Notes under the pieces: generated by a model
What the model was told of the DNA's origin: nothing
What the model saw: the letters and a program-made list of their open reading frames with translations, nothing else
The model's database searches: none
Position numbers and translations under genes: made by a program
Shown: one piece after another, positions 28,517 to 37,622 of the stretch
How the letters are laid out: every line of letters starts with the position of its first letter
How positions within the stretch are numbered: the stretch's first letter is position 1
Origin: Zooshikella ganghwensis DSM 15267
Lineage (GTDB): Bacteria > Pseudomonadota > Gammaproteobacteria > Pseudomonadales > Zooshikellaceae
NCBI RefSeq assembly: GCF_000428585.1
Contig: NZ_AUAF01000009.1
Coordinates: 1-64,000, forward strand
Direction of reading: 5' to 3'
DNA length: 64,000 bases

Positions 28517-29198
28517 TAGCTTTGTCTACTCCTAAGTGTTCAAGCGCTTTTCGAGCCGCTTGCTGCTCAGCTCCACGGCGGCTGGAACCAATACCAATGG
28601 TTTTGTCTTGCAACATGGAAACATTACACTCGATGGTAAATGTCTGGGCATGTGCTTCACCTTCAATACTGATGACATCATACTGGGGTAAAGCTTCCTG
28701 ACGTGACTGTAAGAACTCCTGCAGTCGTGTTTTAGGGTCTTTCTGGGTGTCTTCCAACGTCAGCTGGTCAAGTCGAGACTCAAACCACTGAAGTACACAT
28801 TGTCTGCAAGCCTCCATCCCGCCATCCAGGTACATAGCACCGATAATGGCTTCTAAGGCATCAGCCAGGATAGACTCTCGGCGAAAACCGCCACTCTTAA
28901 GCTCTCCAGAACCTAACCTTAGGTAGTCCCCTAAGCCAAACTCCTTGGCAATTTCTGCCAAGGTTGCGCCACGCACTAAGCGTGCACGCAGCCGACTTAA
29001 ATGCCCTTCCTTCGCTTCTTGAAAGCGACTAAAGAGCTCTTCAGCAATTACAAAGTTAACAATAGAGTCACCCAAAAACTCCAAACGCTCATTATTCTGA
29101 CCTCCAAAACTGCGATGGGTTAATGCCAGTAATATGCGTGACGGGTCGTTAAAGTGATATCCGAGCTTTTTACAAAGTGGTGTTAATGACTTCTTCAC
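28509..29198 (-). CDS. rnc: Ribonuclease III
   Basis: Double-strand-specific endoribonuclease that processes rRNA precursors and regulates mRNAs. 229 residues (E. coli 226). The catalytic motif is [21 protein letters not shown], with the acidic residues that bind magnesium; [20 protein letters not shown] holds the second acidic pair. The C-terminal double-stranded RNA-binding domain is [14 protein letters not shown] and ending [19 protein letters not shown]. Start GTG at 29198 overlaps the previous gene's stop (GTGA). Confidence 0.96.
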   Translation of the reverse strand: MKKSLTPLCKKLGYHFNDPSRILLALTHRSFGGQNNERLEFLGDSIVNFVIAEELFSRFQEAKEGHLSRLRARLVRGATLAEIAKEFGLGDYLRLGSGELKSGGFRRESILADALEAIIGAMYLDGGMEACRQCVLQWFESRLDQLTLEDTQKDPKTRLQEFLQSRQEALPQYDVISIEGEAHAQTFTIECNVSMLQDKTIGIGSSRRGAEQQAARKALEHLGVDKANG

Positions 29199-29566
29199 TT
29201 AGTCTGCGTATTCCAATTATGTTCAAAGGTTAAAACAACATAAATATTTGCCAACAGGTGCTCACGCTTTTCATAGTTAATGACAACATTAACAACGCCA
29301 CCTTGTCGCTTCACTTTAACAGCATCGTTAGGAATATCTCTAATACTGTTAACCTGAAATCCTCGGCTAATTAAATCTCTAATTTCACTAGGAGAAGCAG
29401 AACCTATATCTGGTCGGTCTAAATTCTTCAGCACCCTGCCAATAGACATATCATCCAGGTAGTGAGGCAGCATTTTAAGTGTACACAACACAGCAAAGCC
29501 CCCTACCACAAATACAAATAACCAGCCGGCTAGCGTCATTCCTTGTTGTTTATGCATTAGCTTCAT
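29195..29566 (-). CDS. DUF4845 family membrane protein
   Basis: Small protein of 123 residues of the DUF4845 type found between lepB and rnc in many gammaproteobacteria. It has one N-terminal membrane helix ([25 protein letters not shown]), preceded by a short MKLMHKQQG segment, resembling a pseudopilin-like N-terminus. A soluble part follows, reading [29 protein letters not shown] and [25 protein letters not shown]. Function unknown. Overlap of four bases with rnc suggests joint translation. Confidence 0.85.
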   Translation of the reverse strand: MKLMHKQQGMTLAGWLFVFVVGGFAVLCTLKMLPHYLDDMSIGRVLKNLDRPDIGSASPSEIRDLISRGFQVNSIRDIPNDAVKVKRQGGVVNVVINYEKREHLLANIYVVLTFEHNWNTQTK

Positions 29567-29720
29567 AGCACCATCTCTTTTTCAATGATTGAACCAAAAA
29601 TAGTTAATCTGTAAGGTCTATTACAAAAATAGACCCATTTCGCAAATTTTATGCTATGAGCACTAAACTTCTTTTAAAAAACTACTCGGGAGTCAACGCC
29701 ATAAGACGAATGGCACCATA

Positions 29721-30542
29721 TTATTCAATAGCACCATTATTTTTAAAGCTCGGCAACTGTCCCCAGCTAGGCCAGTGCATCCAAATATAAATAGCTTTAC
29801 CTACAACATTAGCATCAGGCACAAACCCCCAGCTTCGGCTGTCATTACTGTTGTCGCGATTATCGCCCATCACAAAATAATGACCTTCAGGCACAGTCCA
29901 CTCACCATCTAAACGCCTTAGTTGGATTTGCATCCCAACATTTTCTCGAATTTGATGCTTTACCCCCCCTAAATTTTCTTCTAACAGCTTATAGGGAATG
30001 TTTTGCTCATGAAGTTGAGCGATAAATTGCTCTTCAACTAGCTCACCATTAATAAACAGCTGTTTATCTTTATATTGAATCGTATCGCCAGGAAGACCCA
30101 CTACCCGTTTGATAAAGTTAATCGTAGGGTTAGCAGGCTCTTTAAATACCATCACATCGCCACGTTGAGGGTCATTAACATTGACAACTTTGGTACCAAT
30201 CACGGGTAGGCGTATTCCATAAGCATATTTATTCACCAATATGAAATCACCAATAGCCAATGTTGGTTTCATAGAGCCTGAAGGGATTTGAAAAGGCTCA
30301 AAAAGAAAGGAGCGAACTACCAGTACAATGAGTAGTATTGGAAAAATTGACTTTGCCGTTTCAAAAACAGCTGGTTCTTTGGTGATTTTTAAGACCACCT
30401 CATCATCGACATCACTGGTAGACGCTTTATATTGGTCAACCGCAAGACGACGACGAGGCGCTAATAAAAAATAATCACATGCAGCCAATACACCCGTCAG
30501 AAAAACTGCAATGACTAAAATAAGTGGAAAGTTAAAGTCCAT
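29721..30542 (-). CDS. lepB: Signal peptidase I
   Basis: Cleaves signal peptides from exported proteins at the outer face of the inner membrane. 273 residues. Two N-terminal membrane segments (FPLILVIAVFLTGVLAACDYFLL and SIFPILLIVLVVRSFLFEPF) precede the catalytic Ser in PSGSMKPTLAIGDFILVNKYAYG and the general-base Lys in INFIKRVVGLPGDTI. The C-terminal box GHYFVMGDNRDNSNDSRSWG is present. The extra cytosolic loop is short, as in pseudomonads; E. coli LepB is longer (324). It lies 2 bases downstream of lepA. Confidence 0.96.
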   Translation of the reverse strand: MDFNFPLILVIAVFLTGVLAACDYFLLAPRRRLAVDQYKASTSDVDDEVVLKITKEPAVFETAKSIFPILLIVLVVRSFLFEPFQIPSGSMKPTLAIGDFILVNKYAYGIRLPVIGTKVVNVNDPQRGDVMVFKEPANPTINFIKRVVGLPGDTIQYKDKQLFINGELVEEQFIAQLHEQNIPYKLLEENLGGVKHQIRENVGMQIQLRRLDGEWTVPEGHYFVMGDNRDNSNDSRSWGFVPDANVVGKAIYIWMHWPSWGQLPSFKNNGAIE

Positions 30543-30544
30543 AA

Positions 30545-32344
30545 TTATTTCTCTACTTTTAGTACAGCAAGGAACGCATCCTGTGGTATTTCTACCCGCC
30601 CAACTTGCTTCATCCGTTTTTTACCTGCTTTTTGTTTTTCAAGCAGTTTACGTTTTCGGCTCACATCTCCGCCATAGCATTTTGCGGTTACATTTTTACG
30701 TAGTGCTTTAACTGTTTGACGAGCAATAATATGCCCTCCAATAGCCGCTTGAATGGCTACATCAAACATCTGCCGTGGAATTATTTCTTTCATTTTTTCT
30801 GTCAGGAGACGACCACGGTGCATAGCATGATCTTTATGAACAATAAGCGCTAAAGCATCAACTTTTTCACCATTGATCAAGATATCCAAACGGACCAAAT
30901 TGGCCGCCTGAAAGCGCTCAAAACTGTAGTCTAGTGAAGCAAACCCACGACTTACTGACTTCAAGCGATCAAAAAAGTCCAGTACTACCTCACTCATGGG
31001 AAGCTCATAGCTCAATGACACTTGTCCTCCAACAAACTGCATATCCTTTTGCACACCCCGCTTCTCCACACAAAGAGAAATAACATTACCTAAATAATCT
31101 TGTGGTACGAGGATATTTGCTTGAACAATGGGTTCACGCATTTCATTGACGACAGAAGGGTCAGGTAACCGAGAAGGATTATCCACATAATGAACAGAGC
31201 CATCCTTGTGTTCTACTTCATAAATTACCGTTGGGGCTGTGGTGATGAGGTCCAGATTATACTCACGCTCTAGACGTTCCTGGATAATTTCCATATGGAG
31301 CATACCCAGAAAACCACAGCGAAAACCAAAGCCTAACGCATCTGAAGATTCAGGCTCATAAAACAAAGATGCATCATTAAGCGACAGCTTACCCAGTGCC
31401 TCACGGAATGATTCAAAATCATCTGAGCTAATAGGAAATAATCCAGCATAGACCTGGGGTTTAACCTTTTGGAAACCAGGCAATGCAGGAACATCCCCCC
31501 CAGAAGATAGCACCAAGGTGTCACCAACGGGGGCACCGTGAATATCCTTAATGCTTGCCACAACATAGCCTACTTCACCAGCACGAAGAACACCGGTTTC
31601 ATGACGTTTTGGCGTAAAAATACCAACACCATCAACGACATGCACATCCCCAGTAGACTTAACTTTTACCTTATTGCCCTTATGTAAACTACCCTGAACA
31701 ACACGGACTAAAGACACAACACCCAAGTAGTTATCAAACCAGGAGTCAATAATCAGGGCCTGTAACGGCTTATCATAGTCGCCTTCAGGAGGTGGTATTA
31801 ATTGAATCAGGCGCTCTATAACATCTGAAACACCCAATCCACTTTTAGCACTACATTGCACTGCATCTGTCGCATCCAAGCCAATTATGTCTTCAATTTC
31901 TTGTGCAACACGCTCAGGTTCAGCCTGTGGTAAATCAATTTTATTGAGTACAGGCATCACCTCCAAACCTTGTTCTATCGCAGTGTAACAGTTTGCGACT
32001 GACTGTGCTTCAACACCCTGTGCGGCATCCACAACCAGCAATGCGCCTTCACATGCTGCAAGTGAACGAGAAACTTCATAGGAAAAGTCCACATGCCCTG
32101 GAGTATCAATAAAGTTTAGTTGGTATCTTTTCCCATCCAAGGCTTCATAGTTTAGGGTTACACTCTGCGCCTTAATGGTTATCCCACGCTCACGCTCAAT
32201 ATCCATGGAGTCTAACACTTGAGCGGCCATTTCACGATCAGACAAACCTCCACAGGTTTGAATAAAACGATCAGCCAGCGTGGACTTACCATGGTCAATA
32301 TGGGCAATAATGGAAAAATTGCGAATATGGCTTAAATCACTCAC
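30545..32344 (-). CDS. lepA: Elongation factor 4 (LepA)
   Basis: Ribosome-dependent GTPase thought to back-translocate or help initiation and 30S biogenesis. Start taken at GTG 32344, giving [23 protein letters not shown] and 599 residues, exactly the E. coli and Pseudomonas length. A TTG six codons upstream also opens the frame but would add an unusual leader. Domains: GTPase ([40 protein letters not shown]), domain II ([18 protein letters not shown]), EF-G-like III and V, and the LepA-specific C-terminal domain ([25 protein letters not shown]). Together with lepB it is downstream of the rpoE-rse-mucD genes. Confidence 0.96.
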   Translation of the reverse strand: MSDLSHIRNFSIIAHIDHGKSTLADRFIQTCGGLSDREMAAQVLDSMDIERERGITIKAQSVTLNYEALDGKRYQLNFIDTPGHVDFSYEVSRSLAACEGALLVVDAAQGVEAQSVANCYTAIEQGLEVMPVLNKIDLPQAEPERVAQEIEDIIGLDATDAVQCSAKSGLGVSDVIERLIQLIPPPEGDYDKPLQALIIDSWFDNYLGVVSLVRVVQGSLHKGNKVKVKSTGDVHVVDGVGIFTPKRHETGVLRAGEVGYVVASIKDIHGAPVGDTLVLSSGGDVPALPGFQKVKPQVYAGLFPISSDDFESFREALGKLSLNDASLFYEPESSDALGFGFRCGFLGMLHMEIIQERLEREYNLDLITTAPTVIYEVEHKDGSVHYVDNPSRLPDPSVVNEMREPIVQANILVPQDYLGNVISLCVEKRGVQKDMQFVGGQVSLSYELPMSEVVLDFFDRLKSVSRGFASLDYSFERFQAANLVRLDILINGEKVDALALIVHKDHAMHRGRLLTEKMKEIIPRQMFDVAIQAAIGGHIIARQTVKALRKNVTAKCYGGDVSRKRKLLEKQKAGKKRMKQVGRVEIPQDAFLAVLKVEK

Positions 32345-32494
32345 GATACTTTGTGCCACCAATTGTCACTGATAAAAAAATGCTAGCCCTTATATTTACT
32401 TTCTTAAAGGGCTGCAACAGAACAGTATATCTACTTTGAAATCAAAGATTGACAGAAAGGCTGAATTCTAACGTATTTATTACCTTCCGGCTAT

Positions 32495-32528
32495 GCTGAC
32501 AGGGTTGAGGAGGAGCTAACCTGTCAGC
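32495..32528. other. Perfect 9-bp inverted repeat between mucD and lepA
   Basis: GCTGACAGG (32495-32503) and CCTGTCAGC (32520-32528) enclose a 16-base loop. No U-run follows on the minus strand, so it is not a classic terminator. It lies 17 bases after the mucD stop and could separate the mucD and lepA transcripts or stabilise a 3' end. Confidence 0.4.
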
Positions 32529-32544
32529 CTTTTATCCTTACTAC

Positions 32545-33954
32545 TTAGTTATCTGTAAGTTTAAATGTGATATAGCCTGGCTTGCCATGACGGACCAAAC
32601 GCATAGGGATGGATTTATTTGCAGGTAATTTGTCCACCACATCATAAAAGCTTTCGGCGGAATCAACTTTCTCGTTATAGATATCAGTAATGAAGTCACC
32701 TGAGCGCAAACCAACATCACGACCAGGGCCTTCAAGTACCTTACTCACAACCACACCATGGGCCAGGTCATGCTGCTCTTTCTCATCAGCTGTCAGCGTT
32801 TTAACTGTAACCCCTAGTCGATTTGACAAAGCTTTAGGCGTGTTTTGCTTGCTATCAACAAGATGTCGTTTATCTGGAAGCTCACCAATCATGACTGAAA
32901 GCGTTTGTTTTTCTCCCTTACGAAGTATATCAACCTCAACTTGCTTACCTACTGGTGTCCGGCCAACAATATAAGGCAAATCCGATGATTCTTTAATCTC
33001 TTGACCACCAAACTGTAAAATAATGTCGCCACTCTCAAAACCTGCTTTTTCTGCAGGGCTATCTTCAAGAACCTCTGCCACAAGTGCACCCATCGGTTTT
33101 TCTAAGTCAAATGACTCAGCAAGTTCCTTGTTCATAGCCTGAATCATAACCCCTAGCCAGCCTCGCGAGACATACCCCTTCTCTTTGAGCTGCTTAACCA
33201 CATCCATAGCAACATCCATGGGAATCGCAAAAGAAAGCCCCATAAACCCTCCAGATCGAGTATAAATCTGAGAGTTAATGCCAATCACCTCTCCATCTAA
33301 GTTCAGGAGTGGACCACCAGAGTTACCTGGGTTAATAGCAACATCCGTTTGAATAAATGGAACATAATTTTCACTAGGCAAGTTACGTCCTGTCGCGCTC
33401 ACAATTCCTGCGGTTACAGATGCTTCAAAACCAAATGGCGAGCCAATTGCCACAACCCACTGGCCAGGTTTAATCACTGCTTGAGTATTTACTTTAACAA
33501 CAGGTAAGTCTGAGGCCTCAATTTTAAGCAGTGCTAAATCTGATCGCTCATCAGCACCAATGACTTTTGCTTCAAGCTCTCTTCGGTCTCGCAACCTAAC
33601 TATTATTTCGTCAGCCCCAGAAATAACGTGATTATTTGTTAATACATAACCATCTTGAGAAACAATAAAGCCTGAGCCTAGTGAGTGAGCAGGCGTTTTA
33701 CTATCTTTACCAGGGGGGAATGGCTTTCCAAAAAAATCACGAAAAATATCAGGTAAATCTTGGTGAAACTCACGAAACTGGAGCTGCTGTCGCCTTTTAG
33801 GTTCCTGTCGTGTACTAATATTAACAACAGCAGGAGAGGTATTCTCGACTAGCTCGGTAAAGTCCGGATAAGATCCTGCACGAGCGGTGGAAAGTGTTAT
33901 CACTGTTGATAAAACAAATAGCCAAAGAAAGCGAACAGTTAGTACAGTTCTCAT
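32545..33954 (-). CDS. mucD: Periplasmic serine protease MucD (DegP/HtrA family)
   Basis: Periplasmic quality-control protease and chaperone. The 469-residue product has an N-terminal signal peptide (TVRFLWLFVLSTVITLSTARAG), the trypsin-like domain with the His-Asp-Ser triad in TNNHVISGADE, RSDLALLKIE and INPGNSGGPLLNLDGEV, and two PDZ domains (SRGWLGVMIQAMNKELAESFDL, and from about 375 VTVKTLTADEKEQ). It is the last gene of the sigma-E cluster, as algU-mucABCD in Pseudomonas; E. coli keeps degP elsewhere. MucD there lowers sigma-E activity by removing misfolded proteins. Confidence 0.93.
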   Translation of the reverse strand: MRTVLTVRFLWLFVLSTVITLSTARAGSYPDFTELVENTSPAVVNISTRQEPKRRQQLQFREFHQDLPDIFRDFFGKPFPPGKDSKTPAHSLGSGFIVSQDGYVLTNNHVISGADEIIVRLRDRRELEAKVIGADERSDLALLKIEASDLPVVKVNTQAVIKPGQWVVAIGSPFGFEASVTAGIVSATGRNLPSENYVPFIQTDVAINPGNSGGPLLNLDGEVIGINSQIYTRSGGFMGLSFAIPMDVAMDVVKQLKEKGYVSRGWLGVMIQAMNKELAESFDLEKPMGALVAEVLEDSPAEKAGFESGDIILQFGGQEIKESSDLPYIVGRTPVGKQVEVDILRKGEKQTLSVMIGELPDKRHLVDSKQNTPKALSNRLGVTVKTLTADEKEQHDLAHGVVVSKVLEGPGRDVGLRSGDFITDIYNEKVDSAESFYDVVDKLPANKSIPMRLVRHGKPGYITFKLTDN

Positions 33955-34013
33955 AAGAAACCAAAACCCTTAAAATCTGTTTATTATTTATTCAATTTAG
34001 TGGTTTTAACTAT

Positions 34014-34469
34014 TCAAGAAATTGCTTGAGCTGCTAGCTTCACACGTATTACTACAGGTAATGTTTTTTTCTGAACAAAATGCTTATGGCTATAGTCCCT
34101 CACCCCAACAAATGTCAGCAGTAATAAAGAAATCGCTACCCCTAAGCTTGCTAATTCATGTAACTGCCACCAATGACCTAAAAATAGTCCCAATAAAAGC
34201 GCACAGAGAGGCAGTAAGTAGACTAAAACTGAAGCATTAACTAGGGTATTTTCCTCGATACCAATGACTACCTCATCACCAACCTGTAAGGAGTAGTTAT
34301 CACTAAGTGCTTTGATATAGGCATGTTGGCGATTGGGAATCAGCTTTTCCATAAGGTTATGTCCGCACCCTGATTTAGCCTGACATTTGCCGCATGTAGT
34401 TCGCCGAATGGTTTGGACCCACACTGCACCAGGCTCGACAGCCATTACATGTCCTTGTTCTTCTATCAT
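34014..34469 (-). CDS. rseC: SoxR-reducing/sigma-E factor regulator RseC (MucC)
   Basis: Inner-membrane protein of 151 residues (E. coli RseC 159). It has an N-terminal Cys cluster CGKCQAKSGCG typical of RseC, then two membrane helices (NASVLVYLLPLCALLLGLFLGHWW and LGVAISLLLLTFVG), followed by a basic tail. RseC is linked to SoxR reduction and modest sigma-E control. The gene sits between rseB and mucD in the expected order. ATG at 34469. Confidence 0.9.
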   Translation of the reverse strand: MIEEQGHVMAVEPGAVWVQTIRRTTCGKCQAKSGCGHNLMEKLIPNRQHAYIKALSDNYSLQVGDEVVIGIEENTLVNASVLVYLLPLCALLLGLFLGHWWQLHELASLGVAISLLLLTFVGVRDYSHKHFVQKKTLPVVIRVKLAAQAIS

Positions 34470-34523
34470 ATTAGCTGATATCTTTTCTCTGATTTAAAAC
34501 GTTAAACTTTAGGTAATATTACT

Positions 34524-35537
34524 TTAACGCTTATTTAAAGCTGACTGCACTGAAACTGCAATTTTTTCAGCTGTTTTTTCAGGGACCTCACCGACAACAG
34601 TAACCAGATAAATGTTGTTGTTATCCTTTAACATTCGAGAAATAGCCGTCATTGCTCCTCGACGACTCAAGGCTTGTTGGGCAGCTGAACGCTCATCACC
34701 TTGCTCAACAAAAACAGAAAAGCCTGCCAGCCCATCTGAAAACATCAATGAGGCAATCGTCATACCATACCCTGAATGCTTACGCTCATCATGCCTCGAT
34801 AGTTCAAAACCATCAGGTACCCAGGATACATGCCAGCTTTGCAGGGTATCACTTGGTTGACGGCTAACGCTCTGGGTTGAAATAACTTGTTCAACCGCAT
34901 TTTCATCATTTAATGATGAAACCAGGCGCTCTTCTGCAATAGCCTCTCCAGTTTGAATGGAAGTAAACTGCAAACGTTCTAGTAGCTTGCCTTTGTTATC
35001 CAGTAGCACCGACTTTAATAAAAGTGCAGTATCCTGATCTAACCATAATCGATAACCATATCGATGCTGATCATTTGGCACGACATTAATCACAGTAGTC
35101 GACCGGTTTGCAATACGGCCGTGACCGTCTAACTCCAGCTTGTATAGCGAAGCAATTTTACTGAGGTTTTTTTGAAAAGCTTGAGCGAAAAGAATAGGTG
35201 TTCCTTGATGATCAAAACGGATTACTTCGTTTTTAGGGGTCACACATATTACTTTGTCCCCATAACGAATAACCTCTCGCGGCGGTCCATCTAAATACAC
35301 CAACCGCTCACGAACCTGTCCATCTTGGTAAGCATGAGCGATAGACATAGTGGTCAATCCGCGACTATGTTCGTACACAAATTGACCTTCATAATTCAGC
35401 TGTTGAGTAGCGACAACCATAGCTTGCAGCCAATCCAGTGCTGTTCTTTTTTCAGTTGCAGCAGCACTAAAGCTCGCCAATAACATAGCCACCGTGAGAA
35501 GAGTTTGACCTAAGCCCAGACGAACCCGCATACGCAT
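34524..35537 (-). CDS. rseB: Sigma-E regulator RseB (MucB)
   Basis: Periplasmic protein that binds RseA/MucA and shields it from the DegS-type protease until lipopolysaccharide or lipid signals release it. ATG chosen at 35537 (MRMRVRLGLGQTLLTVAMLLASFSAAA), a clear signal peptide beginning one base after the rseA stop. The frame opens at GTG 35594 inside rseA, which is less likely. The product of 337 residues (E. coli 318) has the lipid-binding N-domain starting ALDWLQAMVVATQQLNYEGQFVYEH and a C-domain from about 225 onward (WHVSWVPDGFELSRHDE). Overlap-type spacing suggests coupling to rseA. Confidence 0.9.
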   Translation of the reverse strand: MRMRVRLGLGQTLLTVAMLLASFSAAATEKRTALDWLQAMVVATQQLNYEGQFVYEHSRGLTTMSIAHAYQDGQVRERLVYLDGPPREVIRYGDKVICVTPKNEVIRFDHQGTPILFAQAFQKNLSKIASLYKLELDGHGRIANRSTTVINVVPNDQHRYGYRLWLDQDTALLLKSVLLDNKGKLLERLQFTSIQTGEAIAEERLVSSLNDENAVEQVISTQSVSRQPSDTLQSWHVSWVPDGFELSRHDERKHSGYGMTIASLMFSDGLAGFSVFVEQGDERSAAQQALSRRGAMTAISRMLKDNNNIYLVTVVGEVPEKTAEKIAVSVQSALNKR

Positions 35538-35538
35538 A

Positions 35539-36273
35539 TTACTTTGTCTCAAACTCATGGACTCTGGCAAATGGTAAAATGCCTTGATTAGCACTCAATG
35601 AACTGTATTCAGCATGCTGCAACATATAAGACTGAAAGCGCGTCTGTGCAGCCATCTCAGCTAGTTGTTTCGCACGTAACGCTGCTTCATGCTGATCCAC
35701 ACGAAGTGGTACGCGGTATGTGGGTTGATCAGGATACCCTGCTAGCATAGGAGCTGCCTGCCCTGTCACCAGTGGTGACTCTCTAACAACTGGGGAGGCC
35801 GCCGACACAGGAATAGTGTTTGTTGTAGCTTCAGCTTGAGCAGTCAGCTCTGCTTCCAAATTATTATTTGCAGAACGATTCACTAAATTTGCACCTAACA
35901 GCACAGCCAGGGTAACTGTTGCAGCAACAGCTGCACCACCCGCAGGACGCAACCATCGCGACCAACCATGAGCTACTGATACAGCACCACCCAAAACAGT
36001 TTGATCACTCATGGCCGTTTCATAGGCAGGCTGGTGATGTTCATGCATTGGCTCTGCATCAATAGCCGTACTTATCGCTGCAGACAAGTCAATGTGTGAA
36101 AAGTCATGAGTCTCTTTCCGCATGACTTCACCCACTAACTGGTATCGAAACGCCTTTGCTCGTGTTTCATCATTATCATGAAGATGCTTCAATACCCGGT
36201 GCAACTCCAGCTCATTCGCCTCACCATCCATGATGGCTGATAATGACTCGTAATTACGATCATCACTGCTCAT
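35539..36273 (-). CDS. rseA: Anti-sigma-E factor RseA (MucA)
   Basis: Single-pass membrane protein that holds sigma-E inactive in the cytosol until proteolysis. 244 residues. The N-terminal anti-sigma domain begins ESLSAIMDGEANELELHRVLKHLHDND and fits RseA. A membrane helix lies near 110-130 (PAGGAAVAATVTLAVLLGANLV). The periplasmic part contains Ala/Thr-rich linker sequence and ends LPFARVHEFETK, with no Val-Ala-Ala-type end seen as in E. coli RseA. ATG at 36273 follows GAGGTG. It follows rpoE by 117 bases. Confidence 0.9.
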   Translation of the reverse strand: MSSDDRNYESLSAIMDGEANELELHRVLKHLHDNDETRAKAFRYQLVGEVMRKETHDFSHIDLSAAISTAIDAEPMHEHHQPAYETAMSDQTVLGGAVSVAHGWSRWLRPAGGAAVAATVTLAVLLGANLVNRSANNNLEAELTAQAEATTNTIPVSAASPVVRESPLVTGQAAPMLAGYPDQPTYRVPLRVDQHEAALRAKQLAEMAAQTRFQSYMLQHAEYSSLSANQGILPFARVHEFETK

Positions 36274-36390
36274 AGAGGCACCTCATTGCACTGGAAAACA
36301 TCAAGATCTGCTCTCATTGCCACACCATCCGTTCCATATTAAAAATCAAACGCCGTATTATCAAAAATCATTTCTTATCACTGTTAAGTC

Positions 36391-36981
36391 TCAGCCAGCA
36401 GCGCTGGATAACAGAGGCTGCACCTGTTTATCAACAGCTTCTCTTGCTCTAAAAATTCTTGAGCGCACAGTACCTACTGGGCACTGCATAACTTCAGCAA
36501 TCTCCTCATAACTTAACCCATCAAACTCTCGAAGGGTGAGCGCTGAGCGTAAGTCATCAGGCAGACCTGCAATGGCTTTATACACAACCTTTTCAATTTC
36601 ATCACGAAGTAGACGGTTCTCAGGATTTTCAATTTCCTTTAAGGGGTTATGTCCCTCAAAATATTCAGCTTCTTCACTATCGACATCTGTATCAGGTGGA
36701 CGTCGGCCTTTTGATACCAGGTAGTTTTTCGCTGTGTTAATCGCGATACGGTAGAGCCAGGTATAAAATGCACTTTCACCACGAAATTTATCTATAGCTC
36801 GATAAGCTTTAATAAACGCCTCTTGAGTAACATCGTATACTTCCTGATGGTCATGCACATAGCGGCTGACCAAGCCAAGAATCTTATGCTGGTACTTTAG
36901 AACCAGCAGATCAAAAGCACGCTTGTCCCCCCGTTGGACTCGATCGATTAATTGTTGATCAGAGTCTTGCGCACTTACCAT
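36391..36981 (-). CDS. rpoE: RNA polymerase sigma factor RpoE (AlgU)
   Basis: Extracytoplasmic-function sigma factor for envelope stress. ATG at 36981 has GGAGG 4 bases upstream and gives MVSAQDSDQQLIDRVQRGDKRAFDLLVLKYQHKI, matching AlgU/RpoE; the frame continues 14 codons upstream (37023) without such a site. 196 residues (AlgU 193). Region 2 includes EAFIKAYRAIDKFRGESAFYTWLYRIAINTAKNYL, the -10 recognition block; region 4 includes LREFDGLSYEEIAEVMQCPVGTVRSRIFRAREAVD, a helix-turn-helix for -35. First gene of the rpoE-rseABC-mucD unit, divergent from nadB as in E. coli and Pseudomonas. Confidence 0.96.
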   Translation of the reverse strand: MVSAQDSDQQLIDRVQRGDKRAFDLLVLKYQHKILGLVSRYVHDHQEVYDVTQEAFIKAYRAIDKFRGESAFYTWLYRIAINTAKNYLVSKGRRPPDTDVDSEEAEYFEGHNPLKEIENPENRLLRDEIEKVVYKAIAGLPDDLRSALTLREFDGLSYEEIAEVMQCPVGTVRSRIFRAREAVDKQVQPLLSSAAG

Positions 36982-37052
36982 ACTCCCTCCGCTGTTCCCA
37001 AGAACAACAGAGCGTTCAGGCATTGCCGGGTGGTTAAGTTATGTTCTGTTGT

Positions 37053-37079
37053 GTAGACCATATGGATAAATAAAAGTTC
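37053..37079 (-). promoter_or_regulatory. Candidate sigma-E promoter of rpoE
   Basis: On the minus strand GAACTT (revcomp of 37074-37079) is followed after exactly 16 bases by TCTAC (revcomp of 37053-37057). The sigma-E consensus is GAACTT-N16-TCTRA, so the -35 is perfect and the -10 is close. It lies about 72 bases upstream of the chosen rpoE start and would allow autoregulation, which is known for rpoE and algU. Confidence 0.6.
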
Positions 37080-37622
37080 TCAACAGTTAGCTTGAGGTTA
37101 TTGGCGGAAATCACAAGATGTGATCATAAGTCAACATCCCATTTCGAAACGTTCAAAAGCAGCTCTAAGTAATGTAGCCAAACTCTTTGAATTCAGTTCA
37201 CTGATGGTATATCAACTGGTCTGATTTCAATGAAAAAACGCTTATATGCGCTTTTTCGATAAAATAAAGCCACTTCCTTTAAGATCCAACTCAACACTAC
37301 CAATAACAGTCTAGATGGAGTCACATACTTAAAATTGGTTCCCAATGACAATTATTCAATAGCGAACAAGTCACACTGCCAAACAAAATTAATCACAAAT
37401 ACTTGTGAGGCAGTCAGTCAGTTTAATTCTTCACTCAACATAAATCTCCTTGAGCAAAATCAAACCAGCCCATGATCTTCCATGCCAAGACTGCCTATTC
37501 GAGTAGGCATACTATATACTTCACCTCCTGCATGTTATGCGTAAAAAACCTGCAATCGTAAGTAAATGACGTTAGATTAACGCTAAAATTTAATTGGCGT
37601 CTGCAAAAATCAAGGATTCCTC
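37080..37622. other. Intergenic region between rpoE and nadB
   Basis: About 540 bases between divergent genes. It contains a hairpin-like element near 37233-37260 (AAAAAACGC...GCGCTTTTT, imperfect, with T-rich flank) that resembles a terminator but follows no known gene on the plus strand. A small RNA ending there is possible but unsupported. The nadB promoter must be nearer 37.5 kb. Confidence 0.35.

Noticed and set aside
32345-32362. TTG start of lepA six codons upstream
   Set aside because: GTG 32344 gives the conserved [11 protein letters not shown] start and the usual 599 residues.
37233-37260. Terminator-like hairpin as the end of a small RNA upstream of nadB
   Set aside because: The stem is imperfect and I see no promoter or conserved RNA to go with it.
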